From assembly GCA_005792355.1 (NCBI GenBank), contig SXSC01000367.1, forward strand, positions 1 through 64,000: DNA of 64,000 nucleotides, written 5' to 3'. This document shows, piece by piece, positions 43,646 to 51,640 of the stretch. The stretch comes from Opitutaceae bacterium (GTDB taxonomy: Bacteria; Verrucomicrobiota; Verrucomicrobiia; Opitutales; Opitutaceae). The notes beneath the pieces are model-generated. The model did not search any database and was not told the origin of the DNA. It worked only from the letters and a program-made list of their open reading frames with translations. The position numbers were made by a program, and so were the translations under genes. The stretch's first letter is position 1. Each line of letters opens with the position of its first letter.

Positions 43646-44079
43646 CCGCGTATGCCGACACCGGTTTGCTCTGCTCTCTGTACGCGCCCGATGCGCACAC
43701 GTCCCGGGCGGTGGCCCGCCTGCGGCGGCAGGCGCTGCCGTTGCCATTTACGTGGCTCCATCAGTTGGAGCTGCGCAATGCCCTTCGGCTGCGCGTTTTT
43801 CGACGGGAGATTACGGGCGGGCAACGCGACGCCTCGCTCAACGCCCTGCTGGCTGATTTGGCGGACGGCGTGTTGTCCACTGCCGCGCCACCGCTGTCGG
43901 CGGTGGTGACCGAGGCGGAGCGGCTGAGCGCCTTGCACTCGGAAACACTCGGCACCCGCAGTCTCGACATCCTGCATGTCGCCTCGGCGTTGGTGCTCGG
44001 CAAGGCGGATTTCCTCACGTTCGACCAACGCCAGGCGAATTTGGCCAGGGCAGCCGGATTGAGCGTGCCGGCGTTGTGA
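43642..44079 (+). CDS. PIN-domain toxin (VapC-like)
   Basis: A 145-residue PIN-domain ribonuclease toxin. The acidic residues expected at the active site are visible: Asp6 in AYADTGLL, Glu43 in HQLELRNAL, Asp109 in RSLDILHVASAL and Asp128 in FLTFDQRQ. The start ATG at 43642 overlaps the antitoxin stop. Together with the Phd-type antitoxin this is a complete type II toxin-antitoxin module, with no interruption. A heptanucleotide tandem array follows 17 bases after its stop. Confidence 0.88.
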   Translation: MTAYADTGLLCSLYAPDAHTSRAVARLRRQALPLPFTWLHQLELRNALRLRVFRREITGGQRDASLNALLADLADGVLSTAAPPLSAVVTEAERLSALHSETLGTRSLDILHVASALVLGKADFLTFDQRQANLARAAGLSVPAL

Positions 44080-44096
44080 GATGCGCCCGCCCAAAC

Positions 44097-44138
44097 TTGA
44101 GCGTTGAGCGTTGAGCGTTCAGCGTTAAACGTTGAGCG
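44097..44138. repeat. Heptanucleotide tandem array (TTGAGCG, six units)
   Basis: Six consecutive 7-base units, four of them TTGAGCG and two variants (TTCAGCG, TTAAACG), directly upstream of the TIR-TPR gene. A TTG inside the last unit is a possible but unlikely start for that gene. Confidence 0.85.
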
Positions 44139-44146
44139 TTTCGACC

Positions 44147-46000
44147 GTGCCCATTCCCCCTCAGGCGATTTTCCTCAGTTACGCGCGTGACGACGCGGCG
44201 GCGGCGCGTCGGATCGCCGAGGCGCTGCGGAGCGCAGGGATCGAAGTGTGGTTTGACGAAAACGAACTGCGCGGCGGCGACACGTGGGATGCGAAGATTC
44301 GCAAGCAGATCGACACGTGCGCACTATTTGTACCGGTAATCTCCCATAATACGCAGGAGCGCAGCAAAGGGTATTTTCGGCTGGAGTGGAAACTGGCGGT
44401 GGACCAGACGCACCTGCTGGCCGAGGGCGTGCCGTTCATCGCGCCGGTTGTGATCGACGACACGCGGGAAGCCGGCGCGGTCGTGCCGGCGGAGTTTCTG
44501 CGCGTGCAGTGGACACGGCTGCCGGGCGCGCTGCCGACGCCGCAATTTGTGGAGCAGGTGAAACGGTTGCTGTCCAGTCGGCCTGTAGCCGGGTTCGTTG
44601 AACCCGGTCCGGCCTCGGCGAGGCCGGCTACATCGCGACACCCAAACCGCATCCCTTCAGCGGCGTGGATCGGGACGCTGGCGGTGGTGGTAATTGGCGT
44701 GACGGCGACGTTTTTCGCCACGCGCAAACCGGAGGGCACGACCACGCCCACCGGCCCGAAAGCCGGCACCTCACCGCCATCCGCGCCGGTGTCTGAGGCG
44801 CGGCAACTCGTGGCGAAGGCGCGGGCGCTCTACGAGCCGTGGGATTTTGCCACGGCCGACGATTTCGCGCTGGCGGAGAGGTTGCTCAAGAAGGCAATCG
44901 AGCTCGATCCGACGGATGGCGAGGCGTGGGCGTCGTCGGCTCTGGTTTCGTGCGGGGCCTTGATTTTTAGGTGGGGGGATTCTTTGGAGGCGCGCCGGAC
45001 GCTCGCGCGCACCCAGGCGGAGAATGCCATCAAGCTGGCACCCGACTCGAATCAGGCGCGCTTCGCCCGGGCTTTCAGCCTGCGCTTCAATCCCCTGACC
45101 ACGGAGGAGTCCATTCGGTTGCTGCGGGAGGAGGCCGTGCGGCAACCGAACAACCGTTTTGTAGTGAGGATATTGGGGGCGACCTTGCGTAGGTCCGGTC
45201 AGCCTGAACAGGCGCTGGTCTACCTCGACAAGGCGGCCGCCTTGCCGGGATCCGATCCCATCACGCACTACCTCCGGGGAGACACGCTTGTTCTTTTGAA
45301 GCGGTTCGCTGAGGCGGAAGCCGCTTTCGACGATGCTTTGGGGATCGCGCCGAATTATGTGGCCGCGATTAGCCACAAGTTGTACTTGGTGCTGAGAGTG
45401 AGCGGAGATGTTGCCCGGGCGCAGGCCCTGCTGGCCAAGGTTCCGCCGGCCTTCTTTGTCCATCCCGGTGGTGCCAGCGAGGCCTTTTACTTCGCGCTCT
45501 ATCTGCGGGATGCCGGGAAGTGCCTGGAGTACGTGAAGAATGTTGCGGACTATCATTCGTATGATGGGCCCAAGGCGCTGCTGACCGGACGAGCGCAGCG
45601 CCTGGCGGGCAATGAAGAGGCGGCCCGGACGGACTTTCGCGCCGCGTTGCGGGTGCTGGACGATCGCCTGGCCGCTGAACCCAACAACAGCCGCCTGCTT
45701 TTTTTCCGGGCGGACATTTTGGCCAAATTGGGCGACCGCCTTGCCGCCGAGCCCTTGGTCCGCGAAGTCAGCCAGCGGGTGGCAAGTGGAGATCGCAACA
45801 TCGATGAAACAGATGTGGCCGCATTGCAGGTGCAGTTGCATCAGCGAGAAGCGGCGCTCGTGACCCTGGAGAAATATTTTCACGACGTGAAGTCGGCGCA
45901 TGACGGCCGGGTCTGGCTTCGTTATGACCCCATCTGGGACCCGTTGCGCGGCGACCCGCGGTTCGAGGCGCTGCTGAAGGCGCCGGAGCGAAAGAAGTGA
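44147..46000 (+). CDS. TIR-like domain, transmembrane helix and TPR protein
   Basis: A 617-residue protein with three parts. Residues 1-140 form a TIR (TIR_2) domain: AIFLSYARDDAAAARRIAEA, WFDENELRGGDTWDAKI and YFRLEWKLAV with Glu80, a candidate catalytic Glu of NAD-cleaving TIRs. Residues about 173-193 are a membrane helix (AAWIGTLAVVVIGVTATFF). From about 225 to 600 a TPR-rich region follows (LLKKAIELDPTDGEAW, RYLDKAA-like repeats, RADILAKLGDR). The GTG at 44147 is preferred; a TTG at 44132 lies in the tandem array. A palindromic REP-like sequence at 44585-44631 encodes residues 147-162 between TIR and helix. It follows a toxin-antitoxin pair. A signalling or defence role is inference. Confidence 0.82.
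   Translation: MPIPPQAIFLSYARDDAAAARRIAEALRSAGIEVWFDENELRGGDTWDAKIRKQIDTCALFVPVISHNTQERSKGYFRLEWKLAVDQTHLLAEGVPFIAPVVIDDTREAGAVVPAEFLRVQWTRLPGALPTPQFVEQVKRLLSSRPVAGFVEPGPASARPATSRHPNRIPSAAWIGTLAVVVIGVTATFFATRKPEGTTTPTGPKAGTSPPSAPVSEARQLVAKARALYEPWDFATADDFALAERLLKKAIELDPTDGEAWASSALVSCGALIFRWGDSLEARRTLARTQAENAIKLAPDSNQARFARAFSLRFNPLTTEESIRLLREEAVRQPNNRFVVRILGATLRRSGQPEQALVYLDKAAALPGSDPITHYLRGDTLVLLKRFAEAEAAFDDALGIAPNYVAAISHKLYLVLRVSGDVARAQALLAKVPPAFFVHPGGASEAFYFALYLRDAGKCLEYVKNVADYHSYDGPKALLTGRAQRLAGNEEAARTDFRAALRVLDDRLAAEPNNSRLLFFRADILAKLGDRLAAEPLVREVSQRVASGDRNIDETDVAALQVQLHQREAALVTLEKYFHDVKSAHDGRVWLRYDPIWDPLRGDPRFEALLKAPERKK
44585..44631. repeat. REP-like palindrome inside the TIR-TPR coding sequence
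   Basis: Outer arms GTAGCCGG (44585) and CCGGCTAC (44624) enclose two hairpins, CCGGGTTC/GAACCCGG and CCGGCCTC/GAGGCCGG. The whole element is translated in frame as VAGFVEPGPASARPAT, a flexible linker. Confidence 0.8.
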
Positions 46001-46278
46001 CCGTGCTTCGCCCGCCTTCAGTCCCGGCCTTGATCGGATTGACGGTTAAATGACATTTATCCGCCGGCATGGAAACGCTCACGATCACGAACGTGCGGCA
46101 AACCTCCGCGCCGGGCCGGCCATTCCCGTCGTGTTCGGCGTGGTTCCCGGCCTGTTGCGCCGCGATTTCGCTGGCAACCACGACGACGTGCAAACCTACC
46201 TGAAGAACCGCGCCCGAGGAGAGCCGACAGACTACGCAGGAATTCGGTTCAGGCGTTTCCAAGGCAAGCGGAGCCCCG

Positions 46279-47007
46279 CTACTCCGCCGCCTCCTCGTTG
46301 GAAAAGACCTGCTGCACGTCTTCGAACTCGTCGAGGGCGTCGTGCAGTTTCTCGAGCGCCTGGGCGTGCGCGGCGTCCTTGACCGGCACGATGATCGTCG
46401 GGATGTAGGCGATTTCGCCGCTGGCGGGCTTGATCCCCTTCTCCTCCAACGCGTGCGCCACCTTGTCGAAGATGTGCAGGTCGCAGCGGAGCTCGAATCC
46501 CTGCTCGCTCGCGATCACGTCGTCGGCGCCGGCCTCGAGGGCGACCTCCATCAACGCTTCCTCGGTGGTCTGTTCCCGCGCGATCAAGAACTGGCCGGCG
46601 TGCAGGAACTGGAAAGCCACGGCGCCGCTGATGGCGAGGTGCCCGCCCCACCGGGTGAAGAGGGACCGCACCTCCTGGGCGGCGCGCTGCTTGTTGTCGG
46701 TCGCGACCTTGACGACGAAGGCGACGCCGCCCGGACCGTAGGCCTCGTAAGTGATTTCCTCGTACGCCACGCCCGGCAGTTCGCCGGTGCCCTTCTTGAT
46801 GGCGCGATCGACGTTGTCGGCGGGCATGTTGGCCTCGCGGGCCTTGAGGACGAGGGTGCGCAGACGGGCGTTGGCGCCGGGGATGCCGCCGCCGTTCTTC
46901 GCCGCGAGCGTGATTTCGCGGGCGAGACGGGAGAAGATCCTGCCCCGGCGCGCATCGGTGACGGCCTTGAGCCGCTTGACTTTGGACCACTTGTTATGAC
47001 CGGCCAT
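46279..47007 (-). CDS. YebC/PmpR family protein (TACO1-like)
   Basis: A 242-residue YebC family protein, a group that includes transcriptional regulators and translation factors (TACO1, and YebC2-type factors that rescue ribosomes at proline stretches). The conserved N-terminus is a variant, MAGHNKWSKVKRLKAVTDARR; typical members have MAGHSKWxNIKHRK. Further family segments are GRIFSRLAREI, RLRTLVLKAREANMPADNV, IKKGTGELPGVAYEEITYEA and YGPGGVAFVVKVATDNKQR. The ATG at 47007 directly starts the conserved region. It lies 106 bases downstream of the HEAT-DUF1080 gene on the same strand; no other coupling is seen. The N-terminal variation may mark the YebC2 subgroup. Confidence 0.93.
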   Translation of the reverse strand: MAGHNKWSKVKRLKAVTDARRGRIFSRLAREITLAAKNGGGIPGANARLRTLVLKAREANMPADNVDRAIKKGTGELPGVAYEEITYEAYGPGGVAFVVKVATDNKQRAAQEVRSLFTRWGGHLAISGAVAFQFLHAGQFLIAREQTTEEALMEVALEAGADDVIASEQGFELRCDLHIFDKVAHALEEKGIKPASGEIAYIPTIIVPVKDAAHAQALEKLHDALDEFEDVQQVFSNEEAAE

Positions 47008-47113
47008 GGTGAGGGAACGGGAGACAGCAATCAGTATGCGGTGAACAGTAATCGGAAGGCAAGTGGGCGATGGGCACGGATCAGAAGACTCAGGCTTGCG
47101 CGCCGCGCAGACC

Positions 47114-49699
47114 TCACGGCAGCTCCTCGATCGTCAGGTTGCGAAACATGATCTCCGCCTGGCAGTTGCCGTGGATCTGCAGCGCGATCAGGCCGTCGGG
47201 CACGATCGCCGAGTCCCCCTCGGTGTACGCGACCGTGCGCTCACCGTTGAGCGTCAACTCGACCCGCGCGCCTTCACATCGAATCTCGTAGCGATTCCAA
47301 TCCCCCGGTTTCTCGAGTCGCTTGATCTGATCGGCCGACGCGGTCGCGAGGAATTTCTTGCGGCGCGACTCGTCGTAGAGACTCCCCGAGTGCCCCGCCC
47401 CGATGTCGGCCTGGTAGCCGCTCATCTCATTGGGCGGCTGTGGCACCCGCACGCTGCGAATCTGCACGCCGCCATTCACGAAGCCTTCCGTGCCGACGAG
47501 CTTGTAGTCGAGGCGCAGGACAAAATTCTGGTAGCGCTTGGTCGTCGCGAGGAACTCGTTGCGCGGATTGCCCAGCATCGACCCGCCGATGATCACCCCG
47601 TCGCGCACGCGCCAGACCCCGGGATCACCGTCCCAGTTGCCGAGATCCCGGCCGTTGAAGAGCTGCCCCGCCGCCAGCGGCACCACAGGCGCCGGCCCCG
47701 GCGCGGCCTTCGCGGCCTTGCCCTTCGGCGCCGGCACCGCACCGCCCTTCGCCAAACGCGCCGCCTTGCGCCGGACTTCCTCATCCTTGTCGGTCGCGGC
47801 AATCCGTTCGAGCACGCCCTTGATGGCCGCGGCATTCTTCGCCCCCGCCAGCGCCGGAGCCACTTGCACCACCGCGAACGCCGCCTCCGCCTTCACGTCC
47901 GCATCGTCGAGGTACGGTTGCAGCATCTGCACGGCCTCGATGCGACGCAGGCTGCCCAGGCCCGACACAATCATCATCTTCTCCTCCTTGCTGCGCACCG
48001 CGCGATTCGCCTGCTCCAACGACTCCAGCACGTTGAGCGGCGAGCGCTCCCGCCCCGCCGCCACGTTGGTCGCCATCCGAATCGCGCCGCGCAAGGCCGT
48101 CTCGCGCTGCGCCGGCAGCACGCCCGGCTTAAGCGCAATTTCCAACAACGTCGTCGCCGGCGTCGCATCCGGCCAGTCCGCGAGGCAGGTCAACGCCGCC
48201 ACCCGCACGACCGCAGCCGGATCCTTGAGGGCCGCGCGTACGGCAAAAAACACGTCGTGGTTCCCGCCCATCGAGCGCATGATCGCCCCCAGCGGACGCA
48301 GCAGCGCCGCCTTCGTGGCGGGATCGGTCGTCTCGCGAAACGCGCGCAGCACCGCTTCCGCGCGCCGCTCCGGCTCGAGCACTTTCATCGCGGTCGTCAC
48401 GATCGCCCGGTCCGCGAGCGATTTCACCGCGTCGTCCCGCGCGGCGATTGCGAGCGCGATCAACCGCGGAAGTTCGGCCGGACTCGCCACAAGTCCGAGC
48501 GCGCGAAAGGCCGGCTTCGCGATTTCGAGATCCACCCCCGTCGCCAGCTTCATCAACTCGCCCGTCGCACTCTCCGCTTTGCGCTCTCCCAGCACGCCGA
48601 TCAGGCGCGCCTTCGTCGCCGAATCGACCACCGCCAGAGTCCTCAAAATCTGCGCATCCGCATCCGCCGCGATCATCCGCGACAGACTCGCGAAAGCGGC
48701 GTCCGCGACCGCCGCACCCGACGGCGGCCGAATCGCCTCCAACAGGATCGGCAGACTTGAGGATCGACCGATCGTTCCGAGCGCCCGCAAGGCGACGATG
48801 CGCACCGCGTCGCCGCCCGATCTCGCCCGCGCCTCGATCGCATCCAGCGCGTCAGCGTCGCCGCGATCGACCAGCACCGTGAGCAGCGCGGCCTGTTGCG
48901 ACGGCGGGAGCCTGTCCATTTCAGCCACCAGCGCAGTCGTGGTCATCGGATCGCGGAGATCGCGGGCGGTCCGCAACGCCATGTCGCGCAAATCGGGATC
49001 GGCGGAGCGCAGTTGCTCGATCATCAGCGGCAACGCCTCCACTCCAGCCGCGAGAATAGCGCCACGCGTGGCCGTCACGCGCCACGCCGCCGGCACCTCG
49101 GCACGCCGCACGAGGTCGTAAAGCGCCCGCGCCGCCGGCCCCTTGCCTTCCATCAACAGCCGGTCCGCGTGCAACACACATCCCTCCGCCGCCGCCGCCC
49201 GCAGCTCCACCGGACCGCGTCCCAGCGCCAATTCCAACACGCGCATCGCCTCGGGCGTGCCAATCCGGCCCAACGCCAGCAGGGCGGGCGGCGCCGTTGC
49301 GGAGTTCGCCTCCCCCGCGAGCCGGCCGAGCGCGCCGACCGCCGACGCGTCACGCCGCAGGCCGAGAGAATTTACCACGCCGATGAGCGCCCTGCCCTGC
49401 AATCTGCCCAGCGCTGCCCGCAAGGCCTCTCCGGCCGCCGCGTCGGGCATCTGCTCGAGTACGTCGCGGGCATACTGGCCAAGTTTTTCGTCCGCCAATA
49501 ATCCGACCAGCACCGGCACCGCTTCCGGCGAAGCGACGAGCGCGAGTTGTTGGAGCGCGCGGGCGCGCTCCGCGAGATCCGCGCCGGATTGCACGACCCC
49601 GATCAACTGGCGCGTCTTCGCCGGATCAGGGCTCGCCGCAAACGCCATCCCACTCATCCATACACCCGCCAGGCCCATTAAGATAAAGAGCTGCTTCAT
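47114..49699 (-). CDS. Secreted HEAT-repeat protein with C-terminal DUF1080 (laminin-G-like) domain
   Basis: An 861-residue exported protein. A signal peptide (ends near MAFA) precedes a long HEAT/ARM-like helical region (about 25-640) with repeats such as ALGRLAGEANSATAPPALLAL, RIVALRALGTIGRSS and VAALTCLADW. A Lys/Ala/Pro-rich hinge (about 645-670) leads to a DUF1080 domain (about 675-861) with AGQLFNGRDLGNWDGDPGVW, FVLRLDYKL, GGVQIRS, DIGAGHSGSLYDES, WNRYEIRCEG and IALQIHG. DUF1080 includes 3-keto-disaccharide hydrolases acting on keto-sugars. The ATG at 49699 starts the signal peptide. A Gfo/Idh/MocA-type oxidoreductase, which often works on such keto-sugars, is encoded next upstream. Confidence 0.9.
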   Translation of the reverse strand: MKQLFILMGLAGVWMSGMAFAASPDPAKTRQLIGVVQSGADLAERARALQQLALVASPEAVPVLVGLLADEKLGQYARDVLEQMPDAAAGEALRAALGRLQGRALIGVVNSLGLRRDASAVGALGRLAGEANSATAPPALLALGRIGTPEAMRVLELALGRGPVELRAAAAEGCVLHADRLLMEGKGPAARALYDLVRRAEVPAAWRVTATRGAILAAGVEALPLMIEQLRSADPDLRDMALRTARDLRDPMTTTALVAEMDRLPPSQQAALLTVLVDRGDADALDAIEARARSGGDAVRIVALRALGTIGRSSSLPILLEAIRPPSGAAVADAAFASLSRMIAADADAQILRTLAVVDSATKARLIGVLGERKAESATGELMKLATGVDLEIAKPAFRALGLVASPAELPRLIALAIAARDDAVKSLADRAIVTTAMKVLEPERRAEAVLRAFRETTDPATKAALLRPLGAIMRSMGGNHDVFFAVRAALKDPAAVVRVAALTCLADWPDATPATTLLEIALKPGVLPAQRETALRGAIRMATNVAAGRERSPLNVLESLEQANRAVRSKEEKMMIVSGLGSLRRIEAVQMLQPYLDDADVKAEAAFAVVQVAPALAGAKNAAAIKGVLERIAATDKDEEVRRKAARLAKGGAVPAPKGKAAKAAPGPAPVVPLAAGQLFNGRDLGNWDGDPGVWRVRDGVIIGGSMLGNPRNEFLATTKRYQNFVLRLDYKLVGTEGFVNGGVQIRSVRVPQPPNEMSGYQADIGAGHSGSLYDESRRKKFLATASADQIKRLEKPGDWNRYEIRCEGARVELTLNGERTVAYTEGDSAIVPDGLIALQIHGNCQAEIMFRNLTIEELP

Positions 49700-49833
49700 T
49701 CGATTGTTCAGTTAGCGAGGCGGAGCCTCAGACCAAGGGACCAAAAGACCTGGAAGAAAACTTGACCCGTTCACAACGAATTTCGGTTTTCAAGGACTCT
49801 AGCCCGCATAAATCACTTTTCGTGAGGATTTTT

Positions 49834-49928
49834 TCACAGAGCGCACGGAGGTCGGACACAGAGTTCACGGAGGCAATCACGCTGTCTTGCTCCGTGGCCC
49901 CTGTGGCTGGGCTCCGTGTCCTCTGTGA
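49834..49928. repeat. CACAGAG...ACGGAG inverted repeat
   Basis: 17-base arms 49834-49850 and 49912-49928 with two mismatches; similar ACACAGAG/ACGGAGG units stand inside at 49856-49873. Related CGCAGAG-type sequences occur near 13.4 and 29.5 kb. Confidence 0.65.
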
Positions 49929-49989
49929 CTCCTGCCTTGGCTTCTTTCGGGTATGAATTTTCCAGGCTAGTGTGCCGACCGCAAAGTAG

Positions 49990-50067
49990 CGTGACAAGTA
50001 GCTGCGAGCGCCAGCGAGTGGAGCGCGCCGGTGGTCCACTCGCTGGCGCTCGCAGCTACACGTCACG
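49990..50067. repeat. Long near-perfect inverted repeat (MITE/REP-like)
   Basis: Perfect 25-base arms 49998-50022 (GTAGCTGCGAGCGCCAGCGA...) and 50035-50059 around a 12-base spacer. They are extended outward by CGTGAC (49990-49995) and GTCACG (50062-50067), so the whole unit is about 78 bases. Confidence 0.82.
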
Positions 50068-50090
50068 AAAGTTATTGGTCGCGCCACTAG

Positions 50091-50167
50091 TCCTTTGGTC
50101 CCTTGGTCCGTCGTCCATTGTCCGTCGTCCGTCGTCCGTCGTCCATTGTCCGTCGTCCGTCGTCCTC
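50091..50167. repeat. Heptanucleotide tandem array (CGTCCGT type, 11 units)
   Basis: Eleven consecutive 7-base units, mostly CGTCCGT with CGTCCAT and TGTCCGT variants. The array reaches to the stop codon of the Gfo/Idh/MocA gene. Confidence 0.85.
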
Positions 50168-51503
50168 ACACACACCACGGCTCGCGCATCGCCCGCGAGC
50201 GCATCCGGTTCGCCTCCTCATCGCCGATGAACTCTTCCTTTGCTGGATCGAAGCGGACCTTCCGCCCGAGCATCCACGCGATCGCGGCCGCGTGACACGC
50301 CAGGTGCGAGTGCCGCATCACGGAGAAATTCGCCGCGGGCAACCCGCGCGACTTCACGCAGTCGAGCCACTCGCGCGTGTGCTGCGCCGGATCCGTCCCG
50401 CGCATCGTGAACGCGCGCCACTCGTGGCGCAACGACGCCGGGTGCAGTTCGATCGATCCGTTGTCCCCTGTCTCCACCCAGCCCTCGTCGCCCTCGAAGC
50501 GCACCGGACAGGTGCCGGTCGAGCCCACCGCAAAGTTCGCCGCATTCGCCGCCGCAAGCGGCTGCCCAATCCAGCCTTCCGGCCGCATGACCAGTTTCAC
50601 GCCGTTGGCATAACGCGCGTAGATGGTCCCACCGCTGGGTTCGTATTCCACCGGCATCGTGTCGTCGGCTTTGTTCGCCAGCTGGCAGATGTCCACGGTG
50701 TGCGCACCCCAGTCGAGCAGCTTGGCGCCCGAATCAAAATCATAGTACCCGCGCCACCGCCGATCGACGACGTAGGAGCGGTTGAACGGCCGCCACGGAC
50801 ACGGGCCGAGCCACATGTCCCAATCAATCACGTCCTTCGCCGGCTCGGGTTCGGCCGGCAACCAGCTCGTGTTGCATTCGAGTTTGTAGATTGAGGCATG
50901 CATCGTGTGCAGCCGGCCGAGCTTGCCGCTGCGCGCGAGGTGCGCGGCAAACTGGAAATTCGGCACGTTGCGCCGCTGCGTGCCCGCCTGGAAAACCCGG
51001 CCGGTCCGCCGGATCGTGTCCGCCAGCGCCTGGCACTGGCCGATGGTCAGGCCGCAGGGTTTCTCGCTGTAAACATCCTTGCCCGCCTTCGCCGCGAGGA
51101 TCGATCCAAGCGCGTGCCAGCGGTCGCCGGTGGCGATCAACACGGCATCGATGTCAGGCCGCGCCAGCAATTCCCGCAGGTCATGGTACGTCTTGCAGTC
51201 CTGGTTGCCGTAGTGTTCGTCGGCCATCGCCTTGACGGATGCGCGCATCGTCGCCTGCACATCGCAGGTCGCGAGGTACTGCACATCCTGCTCCGCGATC
51301 ATCGAAGCGAGCACCTGCCCGCCGCGCGGGCCGATGCCGATGCCGCCAAGCACGATGCGGTTGCTCGGCGCCACTCCGCCCCCGCGCCCAAGGACGTGCG
51401 AGGGCACAATCAGCGGCGCCATCAGCGCGCCGCCGGTCATCACCGACTGCTTCAAAAAGGCGCGACGCGTGGTCGATCGCCCCGGGGATTTTTTCGCATG
51501 CAT
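50166..51503 (-). CDS. Gfo/Idh/MocA family oxidoreductase, Tat-exported
   Basis: A 445-residue oxidoreductase, probably periplasmic. The N-terminal TTRRAFLKQSVMTGGALMAP is a twin-arginine signal. The NAD(P)-binding Rossmann domain (about 50-170) shows VLGGIGIGPRGGQVL, a variant of the GxGxxG loop, and YSEKPCGLTIGQCQ with the conserved EKP. The C-terminal domain (about 190-430) includes QAGTQRRN, CPWRPFNRSYVVDRRWRGYYDF and LDWGAHTVDICQ, all typical for the large Planctomycetota/Verrucomicrobiota subgroup. The ATG at 51503 is chosen since the signal begins there. Next to a DUF1080 protein it may take part in keto-sugar conversion. Confidence 0.92.
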   Translation of the reverse strand: MHAKKSPGRSTTRRAFLKQSVMTGGALMAPLIVPSHVLGRGGGVAPSNRIVLGGIGIGPRGGQVLASMIAEQDVQYLATCDVQATMRASVKAMADEHYGNQDCKTYHDLRELLARPDIDAVLIATGDRWHALGSILAAKAGKDVYSEKPCGLTIGQCQALADTIRRTGRVFQAGTQRRNVPNFQFAAHLARSGKLGRLHTMHASIYKLECNTSWLPAEPEPAKDVIDWDMWLGPCPWRPFNRSYVVDRRWRGYYDFDSGAKLLDWGAHTVDICQLANKADDTMPVEYEPSGGTIYARYANGVKLVMRPEGWIGQPLAAANAANFAVGSTGTCPVRFEGDEGWVETGDNGSIELHPASLRHEWRAFTMRGTDPAQHTREWLDCVKSRGLPAANFSVMRHSHLACHAAAIAWMLGRKVRFDPAKEEFIGDEEANRMRSRAMREPWCV

Positions 51504-51640
51504 GATTCGGACCTCCGTCACGGGTTGGCACCGAGCAAGTGCCCACAATTCGTTTTGCTCAATCCCATATGCGCCACGCGTGGCCGGCATCCGTCCTTGT
51601 CCGCCGACGCGCGGCCCCCTATCGTACCACCGCTTCCCGG

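Larger units (their letters stand above)
49700..50165. other. Gene-free region with three different repeat types
   Basis: 466 bases between the DUF1080 gene and the 3' end of the Gfo/Idh/MocA gene. It holds a CACAGAG/CTCTGTG inverted repeat (49834-49928), a long perfect inverted repeat (49998-50059) and a heptanucleotide array (50091-50167). No gene was supported. Confidence 0.7.
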
